From Cytophagaceae bacterium (GTDB lineage: Bacteria > Bacteroidota > Bacteroidia > Cytophagales > Spirosomataceae): a stretch of DNA of 64,000 bases. Shown here piece by piece: positions 20,595 through 31,566 of this stretch (position 1 is its first letter; each line of letters opens with the position of its first letter). The notes beneath the pieces are model-generated. The model was not told the origin of the DNA, ran no database searches, and saw only the letters and a list, made by a program, of their open reading frames with translations. The DNA is taken from NCBI GenBank assembly GCA_027491315.1, contig JAIXWL010000010.1, positions 310,001 to 374,000 on the forward strand, written 5' to 3'. The position numbers and the translations under genes are program-made.

Positions 20595-22079
20595 CTATTT
20601 TTTTAGGGATTTATCCACCTCATTAGCTACCACCAAGCCTGAAATCAATGAAGGAGGAACGCCAGGGCCAGGCACTGTGAGCTGACCAGTGTAATATAAA
20701 TTGTCCAGTTTTTTATTTTTCAGACTAGGTTTTAGAATAGCTGTTTGTAATAAAGTATTCGCTAAACCATAAGCATTGCCCTTGAATGCATGGTAGTCCG
20801 ACATAAAATCCTGATGCGCATAGGAACGCTTGTAGACTATAAAATCCCGAATATTTTCTCCACAATATGCTTCTAAACGATCCATTAACTGGTGAAAATA
20901 TTTTTCACGATGCGCCTCTGTATCTTCTAAATTAGGAGCTACAGGAATCAACAAAAACAGATTCTCGCATCCCTCAGGGGCTACACTTGGGTCAGTTACC
21001 GAAGGAGCACTGGCATAAAATAATGGATCTGAAGGCCAAGAAGGTTCAGTATAAATCTCGTGGGAATGCACTGAAAAATCACGGTCAAAAAATAAGTTAT
21101 GATGTTTCAACTTCGGTAAACGTTTAGAAATACCTAAATAAAACAACAAAGACGAAGGAGCCATTACGCGTTTATCCCAATACTCTTCGTTATAATTCCT
21201 AAAATCATCACCCAATAACTGTTCCACCCAATGGTAATCAGCACTTGCTACCACCATGTCTGCCTCCATTAAGCCATTGGCTGTCTTTACACCTCGAACA
21301 TGATTATTGAAAATTTCAAAACCTGTCACTTCAGCATTATAGGTGAATTTTACCTGCTTTTCCTCAGCTAAAGCTACCATTCCTTTGACAATTTGATGCA
21401 TACCACCCATGGGGTACCAGGTTCCCATGGTTATTTCTGCATAATTCATCAAACTATACATAGCAGGGGTATTTTGTGAAATTGCTCCTAAAAATAAAAT
21501 GGGGAATTCCATCAATTTTAAGAGGGTACTCGACTTAAAAAATTTACGAATATGCTTGTAAAAAGAAGAAAACACATCCATTCGAATGGCATCAATAAGT
21601 ATTTTGATGCTCAAAAATTCGGATATCTTTAGGGAAGGACGCCACACGAAATCTTGAATACCGACGCGGTATTTATACGCTGCTTGATGCAAAAATTTAT
21701 CCAATTGAGCCGAAGCCCCCTCTTCATAGGATTCAAACATGGACTTAATACCTGCTAAATCCGCAGGTACATCAATTACTTCTGAGTCAGATAATATTAC
21801 GGAATAAGAAGGATCTAATCGTTTTAAATGGTAATAATCCGAAGGCTTTTTACCAAATTTCCCAAAATAAGTCTCAAATATATCCGGCATCCAATACCAG
21901 CTTGGCCCCATATCAAATACAAATCCTTGCTCTCGAAAAACGCGAGCTCTCCCCCCTGGCTCAGCATTTTTCTCTAAAACCTGAACCTCATATCCCTTGT
22001 CAGCCAAAGCCGTAGCTGCCGAAATTCCTGAAAAACCTGCACCAATGACAATTACCTTTTTCTTTTTCATTCTTTCCAT
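20595..22079 (-). CDS. crtI: Phytoene desaturase (CrtI family)
   Basis: VIVIGAGFSGISAATALADKGYEVQVLEKNAEPGGRARVF; C-terminal YYTGQLTVPGPGVPPSLISGLVVANEV. Confidence 0.94.
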   Translation of the reverse strand: MERMKKKKVIVIGAGFSGISAATALADKGYEVQVLEKNAEPGGRARVFREQGFVFDMGPSWYWMPDIFETYFGKFGKKPSDYYHLKRLDPSYSVILSDSEVIDVPADLAGIKSMFESYEEGASAQLDKFLHQAAYKYRVGIQDFVWRPSLKISEFLSIKILIDAIRMDVFSSFYKHIRKFFKSSTLLKLMEFPILFLGAISQNTPAMYSLMNYAEITMGTWYPMGGMHQIVKGMVALAEEKQVKFTYNAEVTGFEIFNNHVRGVKTANGLMEADMVVASADYHWVEQLLGDDFRNYNEEYWDKRVMAPSSLLFYLGISKRLPKLKHHNLFFDRDFSVHSHEIYTEPSWPSDPLFYASAPSVTDPSVAPEGCENLFLLIPVAPNLEDTEAHREKYFHQLMDRLEAYCGENIRDFIVYKRSYAHQDFMSDYHAFKGNAYGLANTLLQTAILKPSLKNKKLDNLYYTGQLTVPGPGVPPSLISGLVVANEVDKSLKK

Positions 22080-22135
22080 TTAGTCGAACCTAAACAAATA
22101 TAACCATCTTTTGAAAGAGCTAAACAGACTAAAAG

Positions 22136-22162
22136 AAAAAGTCAGATAAAATCTGACTTTTT
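22136..22162 (-). terminator. Intrinsic terminator between ECF sigma gene and crtI
   Basis: AAAAAGTCAGAT-AAA-ATCTGACTTTTT perfect 12-bp stem. Confidence 0.8.
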
Positions 22163-22207
22163 GCTTGTTTCTTCTGTTAACCAAAAAACTAATCAATTGT
22201 GAAAAAT

Positions 22208-22711
22208 CTATGCGTACATGTACAATTTTTTCTTTAATTCTTTACGAGCAATGTGGATGCGATTCTTAACTGTACCGATAGGTAAATCCAATTCTTCTGA
22301 AATCTCGTGGTATTTAAATCCTCGGAAATACATCAAAAAAGGCAATCGGTACATCTCGTCTGTTTGTTGCAAGGCTTTTTCTAAATCTTCGCGAACAAAA
22401 TCGCTTAATGCCCCATTATACTGTAAAGATTCTTGTGAGTTGATGAAATGTAAATTTTCTGTAGTATCTATAAAAGTATTTCTACGAACCATCCGCTGGT
22501 ATTGCGTGATGAACGTGTTTTTCATGATGGTAAACAACCAAGCTTTTAAATTGGTCCCTTCTGCATACTTGTCTCTGTTGGAATATGCCTTGACCAAAGT
22601 ATCTTGAACCAAGTCATTGGCATCATCCATATCTTTTGTTAAACGTAAAGCAAAGGGTTTCAAAAACTTAGAAAAGCTTCCAACCTGGTACGTAAATTCA
22701 AGAGCTGTCAT
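22208..22711 (-). CDS. ECF-type RNA polymerase sigma factor
   Basis: DANDLVQDTLVKAYSNRDKYAEGTNLKAWLFTIMKNTFI; region 4 FKYHEISEELDLPIGTVKNRIHIARKELKKKL. Start MTALEF at 22711 (track extends to 22759). Confidence 0.92.
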   Translation of the reverse strand: MTALEFTYQVGSFSKFLKPFALRLTKDMDDANDLVQDTLVKAYSNRDKYAEGTNLKAWLFTIMKNTFITQYQRMVRRNTFIDTTENLHFINSQESLQYNGALSDFVREDLEKALQQTDEMYRLPFLMYFRGFKYHEISEELDLPIGTVKNRIHIARKELKKKLYMYA

Positions 22712-22908
22712 ATCTGAAGTGTTTGTTTTGTTTAACAAATTTATAAAAAGATTAAACAAAACAAATTATTATGAAAAAAAATTTATCGTTTTATTTTAAA
22801 GACTGGTCGCCCCATATGGCTTGATCATCGGTTATATCCTATCAAAATTGGGCTAAAAACGAAAATGAGTGTATATTTAAAGTCTCATCTTATATAGATG
22901 GCCTACCC

Positions 22909-25242
22909 ATGAAATTAAAATCCCTGGTCATATTTTTTTTGTTTATACTTCCATTACACGATAGCTATTCGCAGAAAAATTGCTTTTGTACTTTACAAGG
23001 GAATGTATTTTCCAAAGAAAACAAGGAAAAAATCAAAGGGGCCTATGTTTATTTAAAGGGGACAAATATTGCTGTCCAAACCGATTCTCTTGGATTTTTC
23101 TCCCTCAAAAAAATCTGTCCTGGTTCATATACCTTAGTTTGTGAAATGAGTAGCTATGACCCGGTGGAAATTAAGGTTAATCTTAGCAACGAGCATGAAG
23201 AAAATATTGCCTTGCAAGTGCATGATGAGCACCTACAAGAAGTAATTGTAAGCGGCAAAAGGAATGAAACCAGTGCGCAAATGCGTGGTACGCTAAGTGC
23301 GGAGGAAAGAAAAGAAAGGGATGGTCTCAATTTAGGTGAAATGTTGAAGGGCATCTCGGGGGTACAAAGCTTACAAACAGGTAGTACTATTTCTAAGCCC
23401 GTGATTCATGGCATGCACTCCAGCAGGGTCATCATATTAAACCAAGGTATAAGACAAGAAGGGCAAAACTGGGGCAGTGAACACGCTCCTGAGGTAGATC
23501 CATTTGTGAGTAAGAATATCCAAGTCATCAAAGGACCTGCTGGCTTACGCTATGGCGGGGACGCCATTGGAGGAATTGTGATGTTAGAACCTAATGCCCT
23601 TCCAGATACAAGCGGCATCAAAGGTGAATTACAAAGTATCTATTTTACCAATGGTCGACAATGGGTTGGTTCAGGTAGTCTAGAAGGTGGTTTCACAAGA
23701 GCCAAAGGCTGGGGCTGGCGTGTGCAAGGAACCATCAAAAACGGAGGAAATATTCAGGCGGCTGATTATTATTTAGCGAATACTGGAGTGCAAGAGCAAA
23801 ATTTTTCTACCCAGTTAGGCTACAAATCTCGCCAATTCGGGGCGGATTTATTTTACAGTCGTTTTCATACTGTATTAGGTATCTTTCTGGGTTCTCATAT
23901 TGGTAATGTCAATGATTTAGAACGATCTATTGCATTGGCTAGACCTTTAGCACAATTCACTCCAAAGGATTTTATCCGCAACATTGACCGCCCAAATCAA
24001 GATGTCATTCACGATTTATTAAAGTTTAAAAGCTTTTACCAAGTTTCTAGCCAATATAACTTGCGCTTAACCTTAGCCCATCAAACCGATCAACGCTTGG
24101 AATTGGATGTGCTCCGTGCAGGAAAAAACATTAATACCTTAAGTTTTCAGTTAAGTACCTGGAATGGTGAGTTAATATTAGATGGGTCTAACGCTAGCCA
24201 ATTATGGAAAGGCCAATTTGGCCTAACTTTTTCCTTACAGGATAATATCACGTCTGGAAACCGAGTTAACTCACCTACGCTCGTTACAAGCCTTTTACCC
24301 AATTATGAACAAAATAATTTGGGCTTATTTGCCATAGAAAGAATGGTTAAAGAAAAATGGGAATTGGAATTAGGCCTTCGCTTAGACCAAAAGCAAATTA
24401 TCACCCACCGTCCTATCAAAAATTATTCTTTCATCGTGGACCGAGATGAAAAGCGATTTACAGGCCTATCAGGTAGCGTAGGAATTAAATACCACTGGAC
24501 AGATCAGCTAGAAAGCCACTTGATTTTAGCCCGGGCATTCCGTGCACCAGGAGCCAATGAGCTTTTCTCCAATGGCGTTCACCATGGTGCTGCTGCCTAT
24601 GAAATTGGACAAATAAACTTAAAAGGTGAGACAGCTACCAATCTAAGCCTCAATACTCAATACAATTTAGATAAGTGGGACATTGAATTAGGCTTATATA
24701 GTAATCAGATTCGTGACTTCATTTATTTACGTCCCATGGTAAACGATGGTCAAGCTTTCTATGTCGTGACCCTGCGAGGCATTTTTCCTGGATTTACCTA
24801 TGAACAAATCAATGCCAGATTCAATGGATTAGATGGTCAAATTACCTACCATGTTAATCCTAAAATTTCGTTCCAACATAAAACAAGTTTGGTCAGGGCT
24901 TACAATACCAAAAACAGGGAGTATATGGTCAACATTCCAGCTGACCGTTTTGAATATTTAATCCGTTATCAATTCAATAGCAACAAACAGTACCTCAGTG
25001 CTGGTGTTACCCAGGTTTCTCGGCAAAGTCGGGTGGAACCCGGCTCAGATTATACAGACCCACCTGCCGGCTACCAATTGGTGCAAGTTAATTGGGGCTA
25101 TCAATTCAAAAATGTAGATGTGGGAATCAGAGTCACCAATGCCTTGAATGAATCTTATCGAGATTATTTAAATAGATTTAGATATTACACGGATGACCAA
25201 GGGAGAAATATCCAGTTCAGGGTAGCCTACAAATTTAGCTGA
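22909..25242 (+). CDS. TonB-dependent receptor with N-terminal carboxypeptidase-regulatory-like domain
   Basis: LQGNVFSKENKEKIKGAYVYLKGTNIAVQTDSLGFFSLKKICPGSYTLV, then plug SKPVIHGMHSSRVIILNQGIRQEGQNWGSEHAPEVDPF and barrel. Confidence 0.92.
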   Translation: MKLKSLVIFFLFILPLHDSYSQKNCFCTLQGNVFSKENKEKIKGAYVYLKGTNIAVQTDSLGFFSLKKICPGSYTLVCEMSSYDPVEIKVNLSNEHEENIALQVHDEHLQEVIVSGKRNETSAQMRGTLSAEERKERDGLNLGEMLKGISGVQSLQTGSTISKPVIHGMHSSRVIILNQGIRQEGQNWGSEHAPEVDPFVSKNIQVIKGPAGLRYGGDAIGGIVMLEPNALPDTSGIKGELQSIYFTNGRQWVGSGSLEGGFTRAKGWGWRVQGTIKNGGNIQAADYYLANTGVQEQNFSTQLGYKSRQFGADLFYSRFHTVLGIFLGSHIGNVNDLERSIALARPLAQFTPKDFIRNIDRPNQDVIHDLLKFKSFYQVSSQYNLRLTLAHQTDQRLELDVLRAGKNINTLSFQLSTWNGELILDGSNASQLWKGQFGLTFSLQDNITSGNRVNSPTLVTSLLPNYEQNNLGLFAIERMVKEKWELELGLRLDQKQIITHRPIKNYSFIVDRDEKRFTGLSGSVGIKYHWTDQLESHLILARAFRAPGANELFSNGVHHGAAAYEIGQINLKGETATNLSLNTQYNLDKWDIELGLYSNQIRDFIYLRPMVNDGQAFYVVTLRGIFPGFTYEQINARFNGLDGQITYHVNPKISFQHKTSLVRAYNTKNREYMVNIPADRFEYLIRYQFNSNKQYLSAGVTQVSRQSRVEPGSDYTDPPAGYQLVQVNWGYQFKNVDVGIRVTNALNESYRDYLNRFRYYTDDQGRNIQFRVAYKFS

Positions 25243-26652
25243 TTAGCGTCTTAACCATTGTTCAGGATTCTGTCGAATGGTATTTTTCCAAACCTGAAAA
25301 TTTATTTCAGCAGTACCATCATCATCTGAGGCTACACTTCCTATGCGCTGACCTGTTCTAACTCGTTGACCTGTGGAAACAGACACATTATCCAATTTAC
25401 TATATACGGTAAAATAATCTCCATGTTGGATAGCCACCACCATGTTAATACCTGGAATATTCACCACGGATTGTACTATACCTTCATATACAGAATGAAC
25501 TGGAGAACCTGGAGCTGTTTGAATATCAATACCATTGTTATTGATCATTACCCCTTTTAGTATGGGATGCTTATGTACCCCAAAGTGATCTGAAATAAAA
25601 CCGGAAGGTACTGGAAATGGCATTTTCCCACGTAAGGCTCCAAAGGAATTAGCCAATTTAGCTTCTTCCGCATTCATATAATATATATTCTTCTCTAGTG
25701 GAGCAGTTTTGGCTTCCTCAGCCTTTTCTGCTGCTTTGGCTCTGGCTACCTCTTTTTTATCTTCAGCAGCTTCCACCCTAGTTTCAGATTTAGTATCATC
25801 ATCTTTGGTAGACCTATCACTCAATTTCGGTAAAGTGCCATCACCTTTCAAAGTAGGTAAAGCGGGTTTATTAACCTCCAATTTTCGAGCTTGCTGGGCT
25901 AAACGCAAACGGCGCTCTCTTTCCTGACTTTTCTGAATTTCACGCGCAACGATACCTGCAATTAAATTGTCCAATTTTCGAATAGCAAGTTTTTTGCGTT
26001 CTAGTTCGATCCGTAATTTCTTCTCCTGCTGGGTTAGTACCGTAACAACTTTGTCTTCTTTGGTTTTAAGCACTTCCAAATTCTTCTTTTCTTTCTCTTT
26101 TTCAACCAACACTTTCTTCTCCTCTGTCTTCTTGAAAATAACCTGCTGTTCTTTGGACATTAAGTCTTGACGAGTCTGAAAAATTTTGTGGGCTTGTGCC
26201 TTACGGTTGCTTGTAAATTGACGTAAGTAATCAAAACGCCGAGTAAATTCACCCAGATTAGAGGAAAGAAGTAAGAAACTGAGCTTATTGTAAACGGTAG
26301 AAGTTTTCTGAGCTTCAAATAACATTTGCGCATACATACGCTTTAATTTTTTCAATTTAGCGGCTAATATGTCACTTTCTTGCCGCAATTTATTGGCTTC
26401 TTGTGCTAATAATTTTTGATTTTCACTTAAAATACCAATCTGCTTTTTCTGTACTCCAATCTGCTCTTTTAGCACATTCAGTTTCCCCAATGAGGCTTTT
26501 TTCTTTTTGGAAGTACGGGATATGATGCTGTTTAATTCTTTAATCTTAGCTAAGTTCTCCTTCTTTTGACGCTCCAATTGCTCTCTTTTATCCACTTGGG
26601 CATCCAGGGAAAAAACGAATAGAAAACAGATTAAAAAAACAATGTATTTCAA
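25243..26652 (-). CDS. EnvC-like murein hydrolase activator / M23 peptidase family
   Basis: N-terminal coiled coil (signal, KREQLERQKKENLAKIKELNSIIS...) and C-terminal LytM-like domain (SDHFGVHKHPILKGVMINNNGIDIQTAPGSPVHSVYEGIV). Confidence 0.87.
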   Translation of the reverse strand: MKYIVFLICFLFVFSLDAQVDKREQLERQKKENLAKIKELNSIISRTSKKKKASLGKLNVLKEQIGVQKKQIGILSENQKLLAQEANKLRQESDILAAKLKKLKRMYAQMLFEAQKTSTVYNKLSFLLLSSNLGEFTRRFDYLRQFTSNRKAQAHKIFQTRQDLMSKEQQVIFKKTEEKKVLVEKEKEKKNLEVLKTKEDKVVTVLTQQEKKLRIELERKKLAIRKLDNLIAGIVAREIQKSQERERRLRLAQQARKLEVNKPALPTLKGDGTLPKLSDRSTKDDDTKSETRVEAAEDKKEVARAKAAEKAEEAKTAPLEKNIYYMNAEEAKLANSFGALRGKMPFPVPSGFISDHFGVHKHPILKGVMINNNGIDIQTAPGSPVHSVYEGIVQSVVNIPGINMVVAIQHGDYFTVYSKLDNVSVSTGQRVRTGQRIGSVASDDDGTAEINFQVWKNTIRQNPEQWLRR

Positions 26653-26663
26653 GGTTGCAAGAT

Positions 26664-27521
26664 TTATTTGTTGAGGTATTTTGCTGGCACTTTAAAAGGG
26701 AATTCTAAAGGGGTATCCAATAATTCTACTTTGGAATATTTTATACTAATGAGTGTTTTAACCAATTTATTGTCCTTGTCCTTCACATCTAAGGTAATTT
26801 GGCTCGAAAAAGGAAATAAAAATTGATTTATCGAAGCAAAATCTTCGTAATCTAAAGTCAATTTATTTTCGGTTGGTCCATCATTCACTAATAATTTTTT
26901 TAGTTTTCGATTGGGACCCACATAATTATCAATTTGAATTCGACCTTCATCTTGCTTCAAAATGTAATTTTCATTCTCGCGAATCACCCTGGAATTCTTC
27001 TTTTTGAATGGCTGATTTCCCACAATGAGTGATTGAAGTATTTCGTAATTAATTTTAAAACCCATTTTGGTACTTAAACTATCATAGGTCAAATTAAAAT
27101 ATTCATTATTGATCTTATGAAAAAACTGAACGCGGTCTTTTGAAAATAAACCAGTGGCTCCTGTAATCATTGAAACCGAAATGTTCATCCAGATTAAACT
27201 ATCCTTTTTCATTCGAATATCTACCGTGTAGGTATCAGCATTTGAATTTGTTTTCCAAAGCACCTTTGACTTAGCTTTTAAATAATTGAAATTCAAATCT
27301 TCTGAAACTACTTTATTGTCCTCTTTAGGCTCTTCTACGGGCGGCTGAACTTCAACTGGCACGGGTTTTATTTCTGCCTGTACCAGCGTGTCTTTAGGAA
27401 TTAAGCTATCCAAAACAGCCACATTTTCTACCAGAGGGGCAGCTACCTTTTTTCCACAGGATTGGAAAAGTATAAACATAACAACTAGTAAAATAGTATT
27501 CCTGTGGCTTATATTCGGCAT
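26664..27521 (-). CDS. DUF4292-type lipoprotein
   Basis: Lipobox-like LFQSCGKK; NFNYLKAKSKVLW...YTVDIRMKKDSLIWMNISVSMITGATGLFSKDRVQFFHKINNEYF is typical of DUF4292. Confidence 0.75.
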   Translation of the reverse strand: MPNISHRNTILLVVMFILFQSCGKKVAAPLVENVAVLDSLIPKDTLVQAEIKPVPVEVQPPVEEPKEDNKVVSEDLNFNYLKAKSKVLWKTNSNADTYTVDIRMKKDSLIWMNISVSMITGATGLFSKDRVQFFHKINNEYFNLTYDSLSTKMGFKINYEILQSLIVGNQPFKKKNSRVIRENENYILKQDEGRIQIDNYVGPNRKLKKLLVNDGPTENKLTLDYEDFASINQFLFPFSSQITLDVKDKDNKLVKTLISIKYSKVELLDTPLEFPFKVPAKYLNK

Positions 27522-27549
27522 GCGATTATTTTTACAGCACAAAATTATC

Positions 27550-29268
27550 TCAATTTTCGATAATTTGCCTCTTCTCTATCTTTTTAAATAAATTAGGACT
27601 GGCACCTTCCAAGGTTTTGGCCTTTTGCCAGGCATTCATGGCCTCATCAGTCCTACCCAATCGAAAAAGGATATCACCATAATGTTCCCAGACTGTTGAA
27701 CTGTTTTGCTTCTCATCTTTCAATGCGAGTTCCAAGTACTGTAAAGCTTTGCTGTAGTCTTTTTGCTGATATAAAACCCAAGCATAGGTATCTAAATAAG
27801 TACCATTTTTAGGGAATTTATCCGTTAACATTTTGGCCATTTTGGCGGCTTTGTCCAGCTTTTCCTTACGAAGCGACAAATAGTAACTATAGTTATTTAA
27901 TACATGTTCTTCATCGGGACTTTTCGCTAATACCTTTTCAAAACTCATATCGGAATCACGGTAATTACCCACAGCATGATAGGCATCCCCCATCAAGGCA
28001 AATAATTGAACGTACCATGAATCTTTTTCTTGCACATAAGGATTTGCTGACTCAAATGAGGCTAATGCCTCTTTACTTTTTCCTTGCATGTATTGAGCAA
28101 AACCCATTTGAAACCATAAAAACCCTTGATTCGGATAAGCCTCCAATGCTTCTTGAGCATGCACAATGACACTATCCAGCGTATTCATTTCAAAATCTAA
28201 TTGGATGATTCTAGTCCAAACCTCAAACTTACCCCCTCCATTTCTGGCTGCTTTTAAATAGGATTTTTGACCTTCTTGAAATTTGGAAATACTCATCCAC
28301 AAATCACCTTGCATCGCCACAAAACGAGGTTCTTTAGGGAAAGCCGCAACCGCTTTTTGAAGAAAAGCATAGGCTTTATCCCAATCCGTTTTCCCGGACA
28401 TCAATTCAAAAGTTTGTAATGTTACTTGACTGAATAACTCGATGTGCATATCAGCATCTGCCAAACAACGCTCCAAAAAGTCGAGTGAACCAGCAAAATT
28501 CTTCTCATGAACGCGAACATTGGCATTCAATAAGGCAACCTGACCATCATTTGGGAAATCTATTGACAATTGCTCCAAGGCTGATTTTGCTCCTTTCCAA
28601 GTACTTAAATGCCACCAATATTCCATTTGTTCCCAAGCAAACAAAGGCTGTTCAGGATTATTGGCTACAAAAGCTACTCCTTCTTGAATAGCCTCCTCCC
28701 ATTGTTCATTTTTTAAATAAATGTATTGCTTAGTCCGAATGATTTCCGGAAAATCACCAACCCATGGCTCCGCAGATTTTAATGCTTTCAAAGCCTCGTC
28801 ACCTTGATTATTCCAAAGATAAGCTTGTGCCAATCGAAGATTTACATCAGGCTGCATGGAATCATATTGAATCAATTTCAAAAAACAGGCAATGGCCTCC
28901 TTCGACTTGCGCTCCTGTAAAAGCAAGTCTCCGTATAACAAACCGTAATCTAAAGAATAAGGTGAAAGTTCATTGGCCTTCTGAGCATATTTAAGGGCAT
29001 TAACAGACTTCCCTTGAGCCAAATACGACTTAGCCAAATAAAAAGAAATAGAGGCTTCCTGAGGCATTTCTGGCAAAAGCTGCTCCCAAACTAAGATGGC
29101 TTCATCATAATCCTCTTTTAAATAATGACGCATGCCCTCAGCCATCCATTCCTCTGCTCGTGCAGGAGAAAAAGCGGTGCTTTCTTTCTTAGCTTTTTTA
29201 CCAGTATCCTGTGCCAAGAGTGGACTGGAAAGCAACAAAATATAAAGTATTAGATTGAGGTATTTCAT
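27550..29268 (-). CDS. Tetratricopeptide repeat protein
   Basis: Multiple TPR motifs (ISFYLAKSYLAQGKSVNALKYAQKANELSP; VLNNYSYYLSLRKEKLDKAAKMAKMLTDKFP) and a signal peptide. Confidence 0.9.
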   Translation of the reverse strand: MKYLNLILYILLLSSPLLAQDTGKKAKKESTAFSPARAEEWMAEGMRHYLKEDYDEAILVWEQLLPEMPQEASISFYLAKSYLAQGKSVNALKYAQKANELSPYSLDYGLLYGDLLLQERKSKEAIACFLKLIQYDSMQPDVNLRLAQAYLWNNQGDEALKALKSAEPWVGDFPEIIRTKQYIYLKNEQWEEAIQEGVAFVANNPEQPLFAWEQMEYWWHLSTWKGAKSALEQLSIDFPNDGQVALLNANVRVHEKNFAGSLDFLERCLADADMHIELFSQVTLQTFELMSGKTDWDKAYAFLQKAVAAFPKEPRFVAMQGDLWMSISKFQEGQKSYLKAARNGGGKFEVWTRIIQLDFEMNTLDSVIVHAQEALEAYPNQGFLWFQMGFAQYMQGKSKEALASFESANPYVQEKDSWYVQLFALMGDAYHAVGNYRDSDMSFEKVLAKSPDEEHVLNNYSYYLSLRKEKLDKAAKMAKMLTDKFPKNGTYLDTYAWVLYQQKDYSKALQYLELALKDEKQNSSTVWEHYGDILFRLGRTDEAMNAWQKAKTLEGASPNLFKKIEKRQIIEN

Positions 29269-29372
29269 AAAAGTTCGAATATACCGAAATACCCTGAATC
29301 CTTTTCAAAATTCTCTATGAAATGCGCTGTATTTGAACAGAATTGAATAGATTCGTTAAAATTATTAAAAAG

Positions 29373-30485
29373 ATGAAATACCTATTGTTCTGCACATTAC
29401 TAATAAGTAGCTCTATTTTCGCTCAAGAAAAAACCATGAGTTTCGAGGAATATGATCCAATTTCAACCTTGAAAGTTCCAGAGCATCAAATAAAACAAGC
29501 CAAATACCCCTTCATTGATATTCATAATCATCAATTTAATATGCCTAATCAAGATTTGGCCTACCTATTAAAACAGATGGATAGCCTCAACATGAAGGTC
29601 ATGGTCAACCTAAGTGGAAAGGGCTCACAACGAGGGGCCGATATCGCTGCGGGAACCGAATATTTGGCACAATCGGCGCGCGCTGGCCGTGAAAAAACCA
29701 ATAATCGCGTGGTGGTATTTACCAATTTGAGTTTTGCCAATATTGATAGTCCCGATTGGACGGCCAAGACAGTTGCAGCCCTTGAGGCCGAAGTAAAAGC
29801 TGGGGCTATGGGATTAAAGATTTATAAAGACCTAGGCTTGGAAGTAAAAGACTCCAAAGGAAACAGACTACGTACCAATGACCCTAGATTAGATCCAGTA
29901 TGGGCAAAATGTGGGGAATTGAATATACCTGTGTTAATCCACACGGGAGAACCAATCTCCTTCTTCGATGTGCACGATAAAACCAATGAGCGCTGGCTGG
30001 AATTAAAACAATTCCCTGGAAGAGCCCGTCCTGCCTCTAAATATCCTTCCTGGCAGGTGGTGATGGATGAACTTACTGACATCATTCGCAAGCATCCGAA
30101 AACAAAATTTATAGCCGCACATTTGGCTTGGAGAGGTAATGATTTAGCTGAATTAGGCCGTCTATTGGATACGTATCCTAATATGTACACAGAAATAGGG
30201 GCCGTAATTCACGAACTAGGAAGACAACCCAAAAATGCCCGCAAATTCATGATTCAATACCAAGATAGAGTTCTATTCGGTAAAGATATTTGGGCTACAT
30301 CCGAGTATTACACGTATTTTAGGTTGTTAGAAACAGATGATGAATACTTTCCATATTACAGAAAAAGACACGCTTTTTGGCGAATTTATGGACTAGGTTT
30401 ACCAGATGAAGTATTGAAAAAGGTCTATTATAAGAATGCTCTGAGTTTACTACCTAAATTAGATAAAAGCTGGTTTCCCAAATAA
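29373..30485 (+). CDS. Amidohydrolase (TIM-barrel metal-dependent hydrolase), secreted
   Basis: YPFIDIHNHQFNM; GAMGLKIYKDLGL; PVLIHTGEP; KFIAAHLAWRGNDLAELGRLLDTYPNMYTEIGA; RVLFGKDIW. Confidence 0.85.
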   Translation: MKYLLFCTLLISSSIFAQEKTMSFEEYDPISTLKVPEHQIKQAKYPFIDIHNHQFNMPNQDLAYLLKQMDSLNMKVMVNLSGKGSQRGADIAAGTEYLAQSARAGREKTNNRVVVFTNLSFANIDSPDWTAKTVAALEAEVKAGAMGLKIYKDLGLEVKDSKGNRLRTNDPRLDPVWAKCGELNIPVLIHTGEPISFFDVHDKTNERWLELKQFPGRARPASKYPSWQVVMDELTDIIRKHPKTKFIAAHLAWRGNDLAELGRLLDTYPNMYTEIGAVIHELGRQPKNARKFMIQYQDRVLFGKDIWATSEYYTYFRLLETDDEYFPYYRKRHAFWRIYGLGLPDEVLKKVYYKNALSLLPKLDKSWFPK

Positions 30486-31565
30486 TTAGGGTAATTTATC
30501 GAGCACTTGATTGAATTCCTTCAGCCATATTTGTGCCCCTCTGAGGGTCCAATGAGAGTCCGACTGATAAAAATTCATGCGAGCGTTTTGCTTCAAAGCT
30601 TTACTAGGGTCTAATAATTTGACGCCGAGTTTGGGATGTAGTTTAATCTTTTCCAATGCCAAATTAGGTGCATTCAGTTCCGTTCCTAATACAGCCACGG
30701 GATTAGGAATCAAAGAAAAGATAACCTCATCATAGCCATTTGATAAATAATAAGATTCTATTTCTTGAAGGTTTTTTACCATCAAATCTACCTGATTTGG
30801 CTCCAAGGGTCTAAAGGAAGAAGTCTTTTTTTCAGGATTGACTGTCTCTTCCAAATATAGAAATTTTCCATCCTGAGATACACAGACATCAGGATTTGTT
30901 CGTCCTAAAATCCTCCAAGTAAAATCCGCTTTTAGCTCTTTTATCCAGCCTAATATCCCAAGATTAAATAAAACAAAATCCAAATTAGACTCTAAGGTAG
31001 GGTGGTAAATGGCTTTTTTAACCCCTGCATCAAATCGATCTAATTGATACAAAATGGATTCTTTGACTGATCGATCTTGGACTAATTTCTCTGGCATTGG
31101 GTGGTCCAAACGTAACCTAGTGTCTGCCAAATTCATTCGATCCCACATATTTCTTTCAACACATTCAATCAACAACACCTGCTTATTTCCCATTTTAGCA
31201 GGAATTAGATGTGTTTGAGTATCTGACCAGCGATAAAATTGAAGGGATTTGACCCGATTAAAATAGGCAGGATTAACTTGAAATGAACTGTACAAATAAC
31301 TATCCCCTAAGATGGTTAGGTCATAATCCTTTAGGGCTGAATCAATTTTTTCAGGCAAGGGCAACAATTGCGTATCCTTTTCAATCCGAAAATCAGATAA
31401 ATATGAAATCCCATATAAATCCCCAAAACGATATTTATCTGCACCCCAAACATCGTTTCTGGCATATCGCCCTTGGGTAATCCAATGCATTCCCTTTTCC
31501 GAACTACTGATTATCAGTATGGCCGAAGAGAAAAGAAATACAAAAAGAGCTATTATCCGACGCAT
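30486..31565 (-). CDS. SGNH/AlgJ-AlgX-like acyltransferase partner protein
   Basis: LTILGDSYLYS (GDS block) and C-terminal FYQSDSHWTLRGAQIW (D-x-H). Adjacent to the MBOAT gene, in the same orientation. Confidence 0.65.
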   Translation of the reverse strand: MRRIIALFVFLFSSAILIISSSEKGMHWITQGRYARNDVWGADKYRFGDLYGISYLSDFRIEKDTQLLPLPEKIDSALKDYDLTILGDSYLYSSFQVNPAYFNRVKSLQFYRWSDTQTHLIPAKMGNKQVLLIECVERNMWDRMNLADTRLRLDHPMPEKLVQDRSVKESILYQLDRFDAGVKKAIYHPTLESNLDFVLFNLGILGWIKELKADFTWRILGRTNPDVCVSQDGKFLYLEETVNPEKKTSSFRPLEPNQVDLMVKNLQEIESYYLSNGYDEVIFSLIPNPVAVLGTELNAPNLALEKIKLHPKLGVKLLDPSKALKQNARMNFYQSDSHWTLRGAQIWLKEFNQVLDKLP

Positions 31566-31566
31566 C

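Noticed and set aside
22218-22607. 129-aa ORF opposite the ECF sigma gene
   Set aside because: Antisense shadow; the sigma frame is convincing through regions 2 and 4.
19763-22711. Carotenoid genes plus sigma factor considered as a novel operon
   Set aside because: crtI-crtB with a nearby ECF sigma factor is a familiar arrangement; kept as ordinary features.
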